64,000 nt of DNA from Pseudeuparius sepicola (lineage: Eukaryota > Arthropoda > Insecta > Coleoptera > Anthribidae): NCBI GenBank assembly GCA_963920635.1, contig OY987298.1:68531949-68595948 (forward strand), written 5' to 3'. A program made the position numbers and the translations under genes. Numbering within the stretch: position 1 is the first letter of the stretch; each line of letters opens with the position of its first letter. Below are positions 26,171 through 38,076 of this stretch, one piece after another. The notes beneath the pieces are model-generated. The model saw nothing but the letters and a program-made list of their open reading frames with translations, searched no databases and had not been told where the DNA came from.

Positions 26171-27977
26171 ATAGAAACTAAAGTAATGTCTGTATCTTGA
26201 AAGCAAAGCTTTAAAACTTACAAGTTCATATGAACTTTCCTTTTTATTTTTACGAGTTCTATCGCCTGTTGAATTTTCCCGATTAAAACCTGTTACATAC
26301 AGGCTTATCATACTTATTATCATATACAAAATATCTAATGGATAATGTTATTGTCCTTTTCTAAATTCATTATTGATATTGTAACCTAACCTAACCATTT
26401 TATAAATCAATAGTGGGGGGTAATGCGGCATTAGCCAGGGTGTTACAAAAAAGTTGATTGATCCATGGATCACAGATTTTTTTAACCAGAATATAACTTT
26501 TCTTATGCCATTTTCAGTTAGTTTTTCAGAATGCAGGATGTTAAAGTTGAACTATTGTGAAAAACGGATTTTATTGATAACACCTCTGTTTTTTAAATAT
26601 ATTTGGTTGAAATTTGGCCATGTTTTTCTTATAGAAACATAGAAAAGTTTAGTTAGTAAATATTGCAACTTATTTGGCTGTTAAATAAGTTGGATTGGCC
26701 CCTTTAAAACAATTTTGTGTTTTTGAAACATTGAGCTCAAATTTGGTATGGGTTTTCAATAAACACAATCTCATAATTTGCCTAGCATGAAATATTACAG
26801 TGATTACGTGAGGTATTCAATTCAAACTGCATACCTTTACCGTATTGAATCATGTAGACACTTGTATTGTAGGATTGAAACCATTTTCAGTTTCAAGGTT
26901 GATTCGGCACTTCTTGGAATTGTATCAGGATTGTGTCTGGATCGAACGCCATGTAAACACCAACTGAATTGAAATCGAATTCAAACGGAATTTGGAGAAG
27001 AGAAGAAGATAAAATCGTTCAAATCTTGTTAGTGTACAAAATTTTAATTAATTTGTAAGAAAAAATGAATAGGAAAAAACCAAATGAACTATGTTTGGGG
27101 AGGCAAACAAATCATTGTTTTGCCAGAAGTGTTTAGGGAACACATTATTTCTCAAGCTTTTCGATTTCCTGTCTTCTGCTTTATTTCGACAGCTGGGGAA
27201 TAGGTATTACATATTTCTGACAGTTGAAACTTGCCTACTGTCAAATATTGAAACTGAAATTTAAAGTGATTTCCATTCGATTTCAATACTCAGTACACAT
27301 AACACAATATGAATACAAAGTAAAAATTTCACGACAAAGTAAATCATTAAACCCCTGATTATACCATAAACAGATAATCATTAAATTCAACAAAAAAGGT
27401 TTTGTTGCCTCCGGGGTCGAGGTCAATAAGTTCCACCAGGAAAATGATTCAGAGGTTAGGATCAGTTGTGCCAAAAAAGGCTTTGAAGGTTATCATTGTT
27501 TTTAAATCTGTAACATCAAATATTTTTATGCCAATTATAGCTTTAAACTTTAAACACATCAATCACTTAACTTGACAGTATGTGCGGAAATCTTCATGCA
27601 CTTTCCATACAATGTAAAGAAGAAGTTGATTCTATGCAAAATACTTGGTGTGACTCATGAGAATTTCAACAATGGCCCTGATAGTCATGTAGCTTTATCT
27701 ACGTGTTCACAGCAACCAAGTAGAACTACCTTCCTTCCCTAGCATAAGGAATTAAGGATTACTTCATAAATAATTATTGCAACCAGTTCCAGATGGCGCT
27801 TGTACATTATACAAAATGTTATGGAAAATTAGTAAAATGATAAATTCAAAGTATTTATATTATATATAGGAACAATTAATTTAGTTTTGATGGTGATTTT
27901 ACCTAAAATCGACAGAAAGTCGGCTAAACAAGTGTGAACCTATTATTGACTTTTTTCCAAGATTATAAATTTTTCAG
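26171..27977. other. 3' end of the 21.9-kb intron
   Basis: AT-rich, no gene recognised. A lone CAGGGTGTTAC end appears near 26437 without a found partner. The interval ends with a pyrimidine stretch and TTTTTCAG at 27977, the splice acceptor of the next synthetase exon. Confidence 0.6.
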
Positions 27978-28263
27978 GTAATGGAGTAGTCATACATTTA
28001 CCTGGCCTATTTGAAGAGCTTGAAAAGAACGAGTTAAAAGGGTTAAAGAATTGGCAGGACCGGTTGATCATTTCGGACCGGGCCCACCTGGTCTTTGACT
28101 TCCACCAAAGAGTGGATGGGCTGCAAGAGCAGGAAAACAACCAAAAGGGACAGGGCCTTGGCACAACCAAGAAAGGCATTGGCCCAGCCTACTCCTCCAA
28201 GGCGACTCGAAATGGCATTAGGATTGGTGACTTGCTGGGAGATTTTGAACACTTCACCAAAAG
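27978..28263 (+). CDS. Adenylosuccinate synthetase, second visible exon
   Basis: The exon completes the split glycine codon and encodes [18 protein letters not shown] and so on through [20 protein letters not shown] to [19 protein letters not shown] and [32 protein letters not shown] is the family's IMP-binding loop, and SDRAH and VFDFHQ are characteristic of animal enzymes. It ends with AG before GTTAGG (28264), a slightly weak donor; the next exon supplies the last base of an arginine codon (phase 2). Its GC content, near 50 percent, is clearly above the surrounding intron. No stop or frame change. Confidence 0.96.
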
Positions 28264-28751
28264 GTTAGGGATGGTGTTTTATTATTTTTTCTACTGCCGT
28301 GCGGAAAGTAAGTGGGCTTTTCTCTATTATTATTCTCTATCTAACATGTTAAGAATTGTAATTTAAAAAGCCACTCTAGGGGTCGCTACAAGTTTTTCGA
28401 AAATATTTGCAAAGCATGTGCTGCACTAGATAATTATTGTTTTTGCTACATTTTGTTCTATGGTTATCCCTGTTTATGAAATACAGACCAGACAATCCAT
28501 TGAAAGATTTTTCTGTCAACTTATTTTTTTAATGCTTTACTTGACCATCTCTGCACATAAACAAGAGGAACTATAAGACGAGGAGAGACGGCCCAGGTTA
28601 TTTTTTAAAAAGCCTGCCACCTAAAATTTAAAAAAGTATTGATTTGGAAACAAATATATTTCAAACCGAAACAGATACGTCCTTACTTACAATATATTTA
28701 GTCTTAGGGAAAGGACAATACATTTATTTATTTTCGCAAAAAACTTTTCCG
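28264..28751. other. Start of intron 28264-31042
   Basis: AT-rich spacer with no gene; the remainder of this 2.8-kb intron holds the repeat pieces listed separately. Confidence 0.5.
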
Positions 28752-28990
28752 TAGGCCTTTATTTTGCTCAACTTTAACACAGTGTAGAACCGAACACCTT
28801 GTATATTTTTTGTTCAAATTTGGTATATGGTGGTCTTGAGGTGTCCTTATTAACACTATGGTATCAGATTTTAATAAAAAAAAACTGCTGGATTTTGTAA
28901 AAATCAGGGGTATCAAAAATTGTAGCCGTCCCTGGATTTGCATTTTAACAAAAGTAATCATGCCAAAAGAAGGGTTTTTTGAAGACATTT
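28752..28990. repeat. Single-arm fragment of the 16.6-19.1 kb foldback family
   Basis: The blocks TATTTTTTGTTCAAATTTGG, GGTGTCC.TATTAACACTATGG and CCCTGGATTTGCATTTTAA match the right arms at 18300-18490 and 18780-18900. Only one arm is present, so this is a truncated or decayed copy. Confidence 0.65.
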
Positions 28991-29047
28991 GAAAAAAAAA
29001 AAAAGGTTTTTGAAAATATTTCACAAAATATTTTTTTATTGTTTTAT

Positions 29048-29341
29048 ATACTTAAAGTCGAGGGGTCTTCAGGTACTTGATTTCTTGTACACCTACTGCA
29101 GAAAGCTGCAGTACATAGTAAATATGCAGGTCCTGCATCAATAGATACTGCATGGTCCTGCTCAAGTACTGCCGAGTCCTGCATAAATACTGCAGGGTCC
29201 TGCACAGGTACTGCAGAGTCCTGCACATGTACTGCATAGTCCTGCACATGTACTGCAGAGCCCTGCCGAGGTACTGCAGATGTCCTGCATACAAATTTGT
29301 ACACCTACTGCAGAACCTGATAACCCCTCGCTTAAAGTATA
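29048..29341. mobile_element. Short inverted-end element carrying a 21-bp minisatellite
   Basis: The ends ATACTTAAAG.CGAGGGGT and its inverse ACCCCTCGCTTAAAGTAT (about 27 bases each with mismatches) bracket about 240 bases. Inside, GTACACCTACTGCAGAA occurs twice (about 29088 and 29301), and between them is a tandem array of TACTGCAGAGTCCTGCACATG-type units, 21 bases long, about eight copies (about 29123-29287). The unit length is a multiple of three, so all frames stay open, giving heptapeptide-repeat frames on both strands. There is no evidence that it is translated. Confidence 0.7.
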
Positions 29342-30039
29342 CACTTTTTATCGCAGAAAGGTCACAATTTCGCAAATTTAGCCCGAGTACAAAAATAATT
29401 CTGACTAAATTCTACATAAAAAAGGTATTTTCCACTTTTTCGTATATCCAATACCCTTGTATGGTGGAGCCTAGAGAAATGTCCGAGCTGTATGTGGAGT
29501 ATCTCAATCGACCTGAAAAAAGTTTTTCAACAAAATGGTGATTTTGCGACATTGCTGCGGGTGTCTCATTGTCAGTGCACCCTCATTTTGTACCCCAAAG
29601 CTGGCTCCTGTGTGCTCGATTATGCGGCAGGATATTCGGGCTCTAACCCCAGCCGGGATTCTATCACTCCTAACGTGCTTCTGCAAAAATGAATGTGGGA
29701 AAAGTGTTTAAAAATGGGTCTCCAATGCACATCAGTGTGCAAATACTGCACTGCCAGATGTTGTACTGCATCAGTGGGAAGACTTCCAAACATAGGTAGT
29801 CACTTTGTGTAAGTTGCTATACATTGACATACTAACTGCAGAGCAGATGCAGTGTCAAATGATGCATCTACAGGAATGGTACAAAATCACCAATTTGTTA
29901 AAATAATTGTTTTAGGTTGATCGATATTCATGCAAACATATCTCTAGGCTCCATGATACACGGTTATTTCAATATCAAGATTTCATACATATTGTTTATA
30001 ATCCTATATTTACATTTATTTCTGTAAATAACAATAATA
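29342..30039. other. Intron sequence, nothing recognised
   Basis: Short open frames only. No domain or paired repeat identified. Confidence 0.4.
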
Positions 30040-30390
30040 GTTATAGTTTTATATTATATATACAACAAAAACCTTTCTGCAACTCTCTTGGAGAACTTAT
30101 TCCTGCAATAATGGATTTAAATTAGCAATACAATAAATTATTCTATATACATGTGCTTGTAGTTTGAGAACCATTTTACATATAAGAAAAAGTGGGAAAT
30201 GCCTTTTTTGTGTAGAATTTTGTAAGGATTATTTTTGTACAGAAACTAAAATTGCAAAATTGCGACCTTTTTAGGGGGGAGGGCTTTTAGAGGCTCTAGT
30301 AAAATTGGGGGAGACCCTAGAATATTGAAACCTACCTGTTTCCACGTCAGATCCTAAAAGGGCAAGTTTTTTGGATCTATTGCCCTTATT
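30040..30390. repeat. Duplicated intron segment, copy 1 (partner 39690-40020)
   Basis: Both copies contain TAAATTATTCTATAT, GCTTGTAGTTT.AGAACCATT, ATAAGAAAAAGTGG, AAAATTGGGGGAGACCCTAG and AATATTGAAACCT.CC.GTTTC CACGTCAGAT in the same order and orientation. Together with the matching pair 30940-31050 and 41530-41648, this suggests that about 1 kb of this intron was copied downstream. Confidence 0.8.
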
Positions 30391-31042
30391 GGACTCGATC
30401 AGCTGTTTTGTTGGACTGCCCTCAGAGATATGGAGATGAGGAGAATGAGCGTCAAGCTACACGAACTTCGGAATCACCTGTGCCGCCATTTTCTATGTTA
30501 AGCTTACAGAGAATAGTTAATTCATACAAAATTCGTGCTCGCCGGTTTTGGGCACTTTTTTCTTAAACTTCTCAAACATCCACGACAATAATCGCTAAGA
30601 AACTAAGAAACTGAACACCGCAATCGCTAGAATATCAAGCGACAGTCGCATATCCCACATGTGTATGTCTGGTTGGGGCATTGTCAGAGAAATTTTCTAT
30701 TATTTTTACAGTCCTTCACCACACAACATTCCATCACTAATAAAGTATACTATCACTTAACAAAAAACACTAAAATCTTTAAAATATTACACAAAAATGC
30801 CGTAACCAACCACTCCAACCAGTCGTAAACAAGGAGAATGAGGGGAATCCTACTCGGAAAATGGCAGACCCATAGAGTCGGGCAAAATTAGGCTGCGCAC
30901 TCGTCTAAGCGCCTTCTCACCCCTCCAGATCTCTGACTGCCCTACATCTATCAATCTGTCAGTATGGCAATATGGGCAGCAACTAAACAATATTTCTGAG
31001 GTGTCCTAGTGTGAATGAATAATGATTTTTGTTTTCTTTTAG

Positions 31043-31248
31043 ATTCAGAGATTTGGTTACCATGTATAAACGAATGTTTCCAATCTTGGAAGTGGATGTT
31101 GAAGCAGAATTGAAAAGATACAAAGGCTATGCAGAAAGAATTAGACCATATGTATTTGATACGGTGTCATACCTTGATAAAGCTATTATATCAGGCAAAA
31201 AAATATTAGTTGAAGGTGCTAATGCAGCAATGTTGGATATTGATTTTG
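31043..31248 (+). CDS. Adenylosuccinate synthetase, third visible exon
   Basis: Preceded by a TTTTCTTTTAG acceptor (31042). It encodes [59 protein letters not shown] and [28 protein letters not shown] is one of the most conserved blocks of the family (EGAQxxLLDIDxGTYP in bacteria), forming part of the IMP/aspartate site. It ends after the first base of a glycine codon at a GTAAGT donor (31249), phase 1, which is completed by GA at 45938. A copy of its acceptor and first seven bases occurs downstream at about 41630-41648. Confidence 0.96.
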
Positions 31249-33870
31249 GTAAGTGCTTATTAAAAATATGTTTCTATAATATACAGTGTTTTCACTTTAG
31301 TCTACTGTTATTAAGAGAAGGCCCCAAAAAATCGCAAAACGATATTAGGCTTTTTTTTAAAGAATAAAATGAATAATTCTGTATAAACCACCAGGCATAT
31401 TTTGGTGATCTCTTTTCGAGAATTGATTAAGCCATGAATAAGATATTATTTTACATAGTATAGCCTGGACCAACACTAATTAAAGACCTGTGCATAACGC
31501 TGTTTCAAGCAATCACCACTGGCGCCACTTGACGAAAAAAATCAACAGGGTGGTTTAATGTTAAAACACCATTGTTGCGGAATCTTTTAGAAAATAAAAA
31601 CATGCAAATATGTCTTATAATGAATTTAATATCCACAGTAAAATAAAATGATTGTTTGTTATGTCCCTTTAATTTGACAAGTTTACATGATATATTTCAG
31701 AGTCTAAAAACAAGTAATAATATTTTGGTACCTTTTGGTTTGAAATGAAGTCCATGGCTAGCTGTAGTGTAAATATAAGTATAAATTGCATTAGATTTTC
31801 CAGTTTCTTCCTTCTATAGTGGACCATTGGTTCGCTTTGGGGCTATAGACCAAATTTTCTACTTTAGTTCTTACAAAATACTATTCCAAAATATAATATC
31901 CATAATTCTCGCTTCTTCAACTGGTTGAACAGGTCATCACGTAATTCCAAAATAGTGTTTATTCTTCTGCAATTCACGTAGTGGTCTGTGCATATGATTT
32001 TCTTCATGAGCATGGAAATTTCATGTTACTCCAAACAAATCTACCTATAAAAGCTCTTTTAATATGATAAAACTGCGAAATATTGACCACAAAGGGAATT
32101 TGTTACCGTAAAAAGAACGTAAATGGTACTAAAGCAGGATATTTAAAATATGGGACATTCTAAATGTCAGAAACTGACATACCTATAACCACAGAATACC
32201 CCTCTATAACCTATAAGCATTGAGTGAGGGAATAATAAGAGGCACTACCTGCATGTATCCTAGCGAGTCCACTGAAACTTGTAGCGGGGATCTATCCCCC
32301 TACCGCCCCTGAAAGCACGAAGGTACTGATTTCGACTCCCTCTACAGATATTTAATTTCACTACGCGTCCACCTGCTGGTGACTCATTTATACGATCGAT
32401 AAATCTATTAATAGCGCGTCTCGAGACCCGTCTCTGCCGGGCGCTGGCAAAAAAAAATAGTAATTCGGTCCGTACTATTATTTCTTTTCGACCAGCGCTC
32501 ACCGGCGAGATTTTGAGCAGAATAAAATACATGCGGCTATAATATACATAGACTGGCGGTTAATTATTATTGTTAGTATTAAGATTAAGGACAAGGATTA
32601 TCCCTAAACACTCACCATATGTTTGTACAGGGTGAAACAAGGAACAGTCCCTTCACTTTTTCAAATTTTGAGAAACAAAAAACTTTTGGAACAAAAGTTG
32701 TACCATATTATAAACAATTTTTTGTCACCTATAGTATAATGTACTAAATGTCTTCGAGCAGTTGAAGGTAAACTTGTGACTTATTTATTGATATTATATT
32801 TTATATTATTGTCTAATAATTTAATTTTTTTCTGTATTAAATACAACAGCATCCACAAGTAATTAATTGAGAACTAGTAGAAGCGTTGAGTGACGCTTGA
32901 CGCTAGAATAAGGCATGCAGAAAACAATATTTTTTTATATTTTTATGGGGACCATTCTTTTTGTTTAAATAAGGCAGAAATGGTAAAAACGGCGACAAAA
33001 AACGAAGTGAGAAGGCGTTTTACTTTGTATTTTGAAAATAATGACTGTTATAATATACGAGTAGAGCATCTGTTAAAATAGGTTATATTAATTTTCATTT
33101 TAGTTTTAACACTTGTTCGATGTTTTAAAATTGTAATATCATAAATTTATAGTTTGTATTTCGGTGGCTATTTGATTTTACAGAACTAATAGAAAGAAGA
33201 GTGGAGGGTTGTGTATATATTGGCGACATGGCACATTGAATATCTATGGTAGCTAGCAAATAATTTTCTTTCATTTCATTTTTTCCGCTTTGTTCAGTTA
33301 TAAAATAAGAAATATGAAAAAAATTACCATATTTTTGGCCTTCGTGTCTGCCAACCGAATTGCATGTCTTGTCATAGCTTAAGGAATTAAGCTATGATCT
33401 TGTGTTGGCGAACAACTTTTCTTTACATCCCATAAAATCTACAAATAATTAGGGTAGTTTACTCTTGATATCAAAGTGGCAAGGGGAGAGAGTTTGCTCC
33501 CTGAAAATAACTTTGAAGTTTTACTCAGTGTTAAGTGTGCCCATGGATTGGGTTAACAACAAAAAATCACTATATAAAAATTGTTATTTGTCTTGATGTC
33601 TTCAACCTTTGAAAATGGTGTTATATTTCCAAAAATTAGTGCAGTGTGTTCAAAATATTTACCTCAGGAGTAAAACGGCTTTACATCCATTAAAAAAATG
33701 TTATTAATCAACTTTCTTTGACTGCAGTGTAATAAGTTTAGAAAAAAGTAAAAAGTATCAAAAATCATTCCCATGATACTTACCTACTTTTTCTTTATAT
33801 AAATAGGAAAAAATAGAGTAAGTCTTTGACCCATAGAAAAAAATTAACCAGGGGTAATTAGCCTCTTACC

Positions 33871-33912
33871 GTTCAGTGAGGGAATAATATAATAATATAT
33901 TCCCGCACTCAA
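33871..33912. repeat. Internal palindrome made of TIR-like halves
   Basis: GTTCAGTGAGGGAATAAT and its inverse ATATATTCCCGCACTCAAC face each other across a short AT core. Each arm resembles the inner part of the host element's own terminal repeat (GAGTGAGGGAATAATA), as if two transposon ends had been joined head to head. Confidence 0.7.
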
Positions 33913-34427
33913 CGCTCTTACTGTATGTGTCCGTAATCCTAATTTAAAGGATGCAATGTTGCCAAACCTCAGAAATATTGCAATTTTATACTAATTTTTA
34001 AAGTTTAAATATTTGGTATTTAGAGCAAATGAAGCAAATTTCCACACCACCCTAGAGGTATTGCTCGCAGGTGCGTTACTTTTGTTTAAAGTGGGTGTTC
34101 GCCAAGAGCCCTATTATCCCACTCAGAAAAGGAGAGTGAGCCTGGTACAGTCTTACATATCACTATTTAAACAACTTGGGAGTTTCAGCTTCGGTAGGTG
34201 CACGGTGCACATATTTAAAAGAGAGAACTGCCAAAAGTGTATGATAAGTACATTTTTGGCATTGGACATTTTGACATGATTTCATTTGCACTACACGATA
34301 CAGACACTCTCGCAGACCACATATTTTTTTGGATCAAATAACGTAACCTTTTTTATGCCATTTACCATTTTTTCTGAAAAATTATCCTGTTTTATCCTGT
34401 ATTTTAAAACACACAACAGTTTACAAA

Positions 34428-36886
34428 TCAACCAGATAAAATTTTAATTTTCCTATGTGGTTTTGCGATATTACTTTTGCAAGTTTTTTTCGTTAAGACC
34501 TCTGTTTCCCATTTTAATTTGTTTGACAATTTCATTTTTATTAACATGTCCACGATATCGATTTTGTGTTTTGGACACTGTTGAAACCACATAGGATGGT
34601 TTGCTAATAATAAATAATCTAGCTTCTTTAAAATCTTGTCTTTTATTTTTTTACAGACGGCAGTCTCTGATTTATATTTTTCATACGCGCTTTCGAATTC
34701 ATTTATTAAGCTTAAAACTTAAGCAGAAAATGTTTCCGACGGTCGTTGCAAAAATTTTACATTTTTTTCAGATGAATAATCTTTTTCAGCTGGAAACGTG
34801 TCTTTTACTGATATTTTTTCGGCATAGTCTTTTACTAGACACTGGGAACAGTGTGGGCAACCTGACCTTTTTAATAACTTGTGACATAAATATCCTGCAA
34901 CGTATTCATTCGCACAAGTTTCTAAGGTAACATTTTACCGAGCATTTTCCAGATTTTGTAACACAAATGATGAGTGAAAACTACCACTTGCCAATATGTT
35001 TGCAGCATTTTCAGATAAATTTTCTTGTTCGCTTTTCTCGCCGCTTTCAGTCACCGGTATCACCGCTTGTGTCTCTGGCTGTGAATTCTCCATATCGAGC
35101 TCATTACCATCACTGGTAGTTTCTAAATTTAAAATTCCGTCTTCGTCAACTTCGCAGTTGCCTGTTTCTAAAGCCATCTGTAAACGAATGTTAATATTTT
35201 GTTGAATGGCTATTCTGCATTGACGAACTGAGGGCGTTGCATTGTATCCGCCCCTGGTTCTAACAACGGAAAAAAAAATTTCCAGGGGGTCCTGGTTTAA
35301 AAACCCCGTTAACAAATACTTGATTTCTGAGTTAAGGAGATGTTCCCATAACATTAATATGGCAGTGATGGTCCACTGAAACCCTGCCAAGCAATATATG
35401 TTCGACCTTTTTTTTTCCCTTTCGTACACTTCTATATTTTTAAACAAATCTAACCCATCCTTCAAGTTATTTAATGACTTTGAATTGTAAACAGATAAAG
35501 GACAGCGACTGGGATTTGGATCCTTTAGTACACGACTGTTTAAGGAATCAAATGTGTTATTCACTTTCTCAATAAACTCTGCTGTATAAAGTGCCGTTGA
35601 TGTGCATAGTTGTCCAGTTTGTATTACAATTTTTATTGTTGATGCAACAGAATGGGAGAAAATTTGTGCAGCGTATTTAACTCGCATTTTCTGGAAAGTT
35701 GTAGGATGAATATGTGTGTCAGTGATTTTAATTAAAGCTCTCAAGTTATTGCTGTTTTTGTCAATTTCAACAGTTTTAGTTACATCCAGCCAAGATATAG
35801 GATGACCATTAATTATAAATTGTATAGACGTATTCGAGAAATTATTACGCAAACTTTTCAGTAAATGCGGTGCATCAAAGATAGTGTACACTTTTTCTTT
35901 GTTAATTTCAACAAATGGTTTATCTTTTGATGCTCCTAATTTGCTCAAAGCACTTCTATTACTGGAGCCTTGATCGCAAACCAAAACTAAAGGTTTTGGA
36001 GATATCTCCCTAAGAAATTTGATAACATGGGGAATAATACGTGCCAAAGTTTCTCCTTTCGTCGGACCTGATGATATGAAGTAACATAAAGGCATTTTCC
36101 AATTAAACATAAAACATGACATAAAAAACAAGTGCCTTATTAGCAATTTTACTTGAAAACCATCTATTATGTCCTGGTGAATATCATATTCTAGTTTTTT
36201 TTTTCAAATTGATTTCATCGAACAATACTGCACACATTTTTTCTTTTGGTTCCATAGTTTTTGATTTTTCTTTTAACTTTTTTGCAAGTTCAGTTTGCAC
36301 ACCTGTATTTAAATTTATAATTTTCAGCCAGGATTGGATCGTTCTTATTGATGGCAGTATAAATTTTAATTTATATAAAAGGAATCTGTAGGCAGAAGGT
36401 GATTTATAATAAATTGAAAGTGCCAACTGCTTCTCAGTAGATGTCCACTTAGTTCTTTTTTTATGGCAAAATTGCATGTTTATAAATACTTTAACCGCTG
36501 CAGGTTTATTTAACAATAGATTGTTAAGAACAGATTTTGCAGAAAAATGTACGATTTTCCGACAGAGTCTGTAATTTTTGCAACGTTGTGATTTGATTTT
36601 TTTTTCTTAAGCTGACTGGTCTTGTATACACATTTTTTACATCTATTGGACATTGCTATGAATTTTGGCGACGGCATAGAACTAATTCGTTCACTTATAT
36701 TTGAACATTCGGAAGAAGAGCTAGAAGTTGTAGACATCTTTCTTTTCTTTATAATAATATCTTCGGTAAAAAGAGGATTAGCAAGACGTTTTGCATAGGT
36801 CAAAATCGAATTTGAAGGTTCGAATTGCAGTTCTTTATTTTCAAAATCATTACCCTCGTCATTACCCTTTTGACTGTGAATGTGAT
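34428..36886 (-). pseudogene. P-element-type transposase body (THAP9/P family), disabled
   Basis: A TTTTCAG acceptor on the minus strand at 36887 opens a frame giving a Ser-rich linker, then WTSTEKQLALSIYYKSPSAY, RFLLYKLKFILPSIRTIQSW and CAVLFDEINLKKK. A frame change follows in a run of ten A/T at 36195-36204. The next frame (36146 to 34935) has LVCDQGSSNRSALSKLG, FDAPHLLKSLRNNF and NQDPLEIFFSVVRTRGGYNA. In P/THAP9 transposases the Asp of FDE, the Asp of CDQG and the Glu of DPLE are the catalytic triad, all present here. After a TAA at 34935-34937 the same frame continues ETCANEYVAGYLCHKLLKRS and a CPHCSQC motif, then a second TAA (34719-34721), and ends at TGA 34428-34430. One frameshift and two stops make it non-functional, but decay is light. 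Confidence 0.88.
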
Positions 36887-36899
36887 CTGAAAATCAGAA

Positions 36900-37690
36900 A
36901 AAAATTTATGCTGACTTTTATATTAAGTAACAATAATTGATCGGTATTATCTTTTTGCCATGCAAATTCTGCGAAATAGTCACCAACAAAAATAAAACGG
37001 TTAAAAAAACAGCAAGAATCGTCTCGCATAATCAAAATATGATCACAACGAAAATTCGCGATAATAATGAAACACCTGTATACCTAAATTCAACTTTGGC
37101 TGCACCATACTATAGAGGGCACTGGTAGTTAAAATCATATAGCTCAACTTCGGAAAGTAGGTAGATATGTAGTATTGCGTAGAGTCGATCTTCAAAAAAG
37201 CAATCAAATTCCCTGTTAAAGGTAACTTTGGTGTTTTGCGCTAATTTCGCAACACCCTGTATATACCAAAACTTAAAAAATAGGAAGTTCCCTTGATTAC
37301 AAACAACTTTTTATCGAACTTTTTTCCGTAGCTCCCCAAATTCTCGAGATAAGGGCATGCTATACTATATGTGGACCACCCTGTACGCTTTATGGCGAAA
37401 ATGAAGTGACAATTAACTGGGAAATTCAAAAATTGAATAAAATATTGTTTCCGGAGGGTGTTTCAGACCAAATTAGAAAGTTGTAAGATGACCTGCGCAT
37501 ATCGGACAAGCTGTATAATTATTATTAAAACTTGAAATGCTAGGTAAATGATAAAACCGTTGAGGTTGAGCGATCCTTCCATAACGATAAAACATATCCT
37601 TTTGTTCAATTTATATTTGAAAAATCTTATTCTAAAATAAAAATTAAGAGCGCTTTAGACGAAAAGCCATCTTAAATAGGACAGCCTGTG
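36900..37690. other. Putative intron of the P-type transposase
   Basis: Sequence between the THAP exon and the transposase body on the minus strand. It contains stray CACCCTGTATATACC and CCACCCTGTACGC ends (about 37251 and 37377), which look like fragments of other elements. No coding frame supported. Confidence 0.45.
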
Positions 37691-37799
37691 TATTATCTTC
37701 TATAAGATAGTGTGGAAGATAAATAATATAAAATATTGCAACTTGGAAAAACATGCAAATTTATTGTTTTCGTATTCACTTCCGCATCCTGTACTCCAA

Positions 37800-38076
37800 T
37801 ATTAATACCTTTAAATAAAATAGGAACTGCATTATTCCGTAACAATTTCCTTTTTCCACTTTTGTAGATGTATTTTTCTTCAAAGTGGTTTTCACACACT
37901 ACCCGTCCTTTTAGGTCTTTATTATCCATGTCTAATAAAAGTACATTTCCGCAATTTAATACCCATTCTTTCACACACAATTTGTTTGCAACGGGAAAAC
38001 GAAAGCAAACAAATTTTCCATTCTTAATATGCATATTACACCCCATGTAGGAGCATATATTTTTTGCTTGTTGCAT
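37800..38076 (-). pseudogene. THAP-domain exon of the P-type transposase
   Basis: The start is taken at the ATG complementary to 38074-38076, giving MQQAKNICSYMGCNMHIKNG, then KFVCFRFPVANKLCVKEWVL, NCGNVLLLDMDNKDLKGRVV and CENHFEEKYI to LLRNNAVPILFKG. This is a complete THAP zinc finger: C-x4-C, then C-x2-H in VCENHFE, the invariant Pro in FRFP, the Trp of EWV and the AVPxLF signature. THAP domains bind the transposon's own ends in P elements. The donor is uncertain; an AAAG/GTATTAAT site near 37811-37815 is the best candidate. The frame itself is intact, but the partner exon is disabled. Confidence 0.88.

Noticed and set aside
29123..29287. CRISPR-like regular array
   Set aside because: The 21-bp units are directly adjacent with no unique spacers, and the setting is eukaryotic; it is a minisatellite.
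29152..29541. 129-residue open frame with YCRVLHK repeats
   Set aside because: Open only because the 21-bp repeat unit is a multiple of three; the minus strand is open too.
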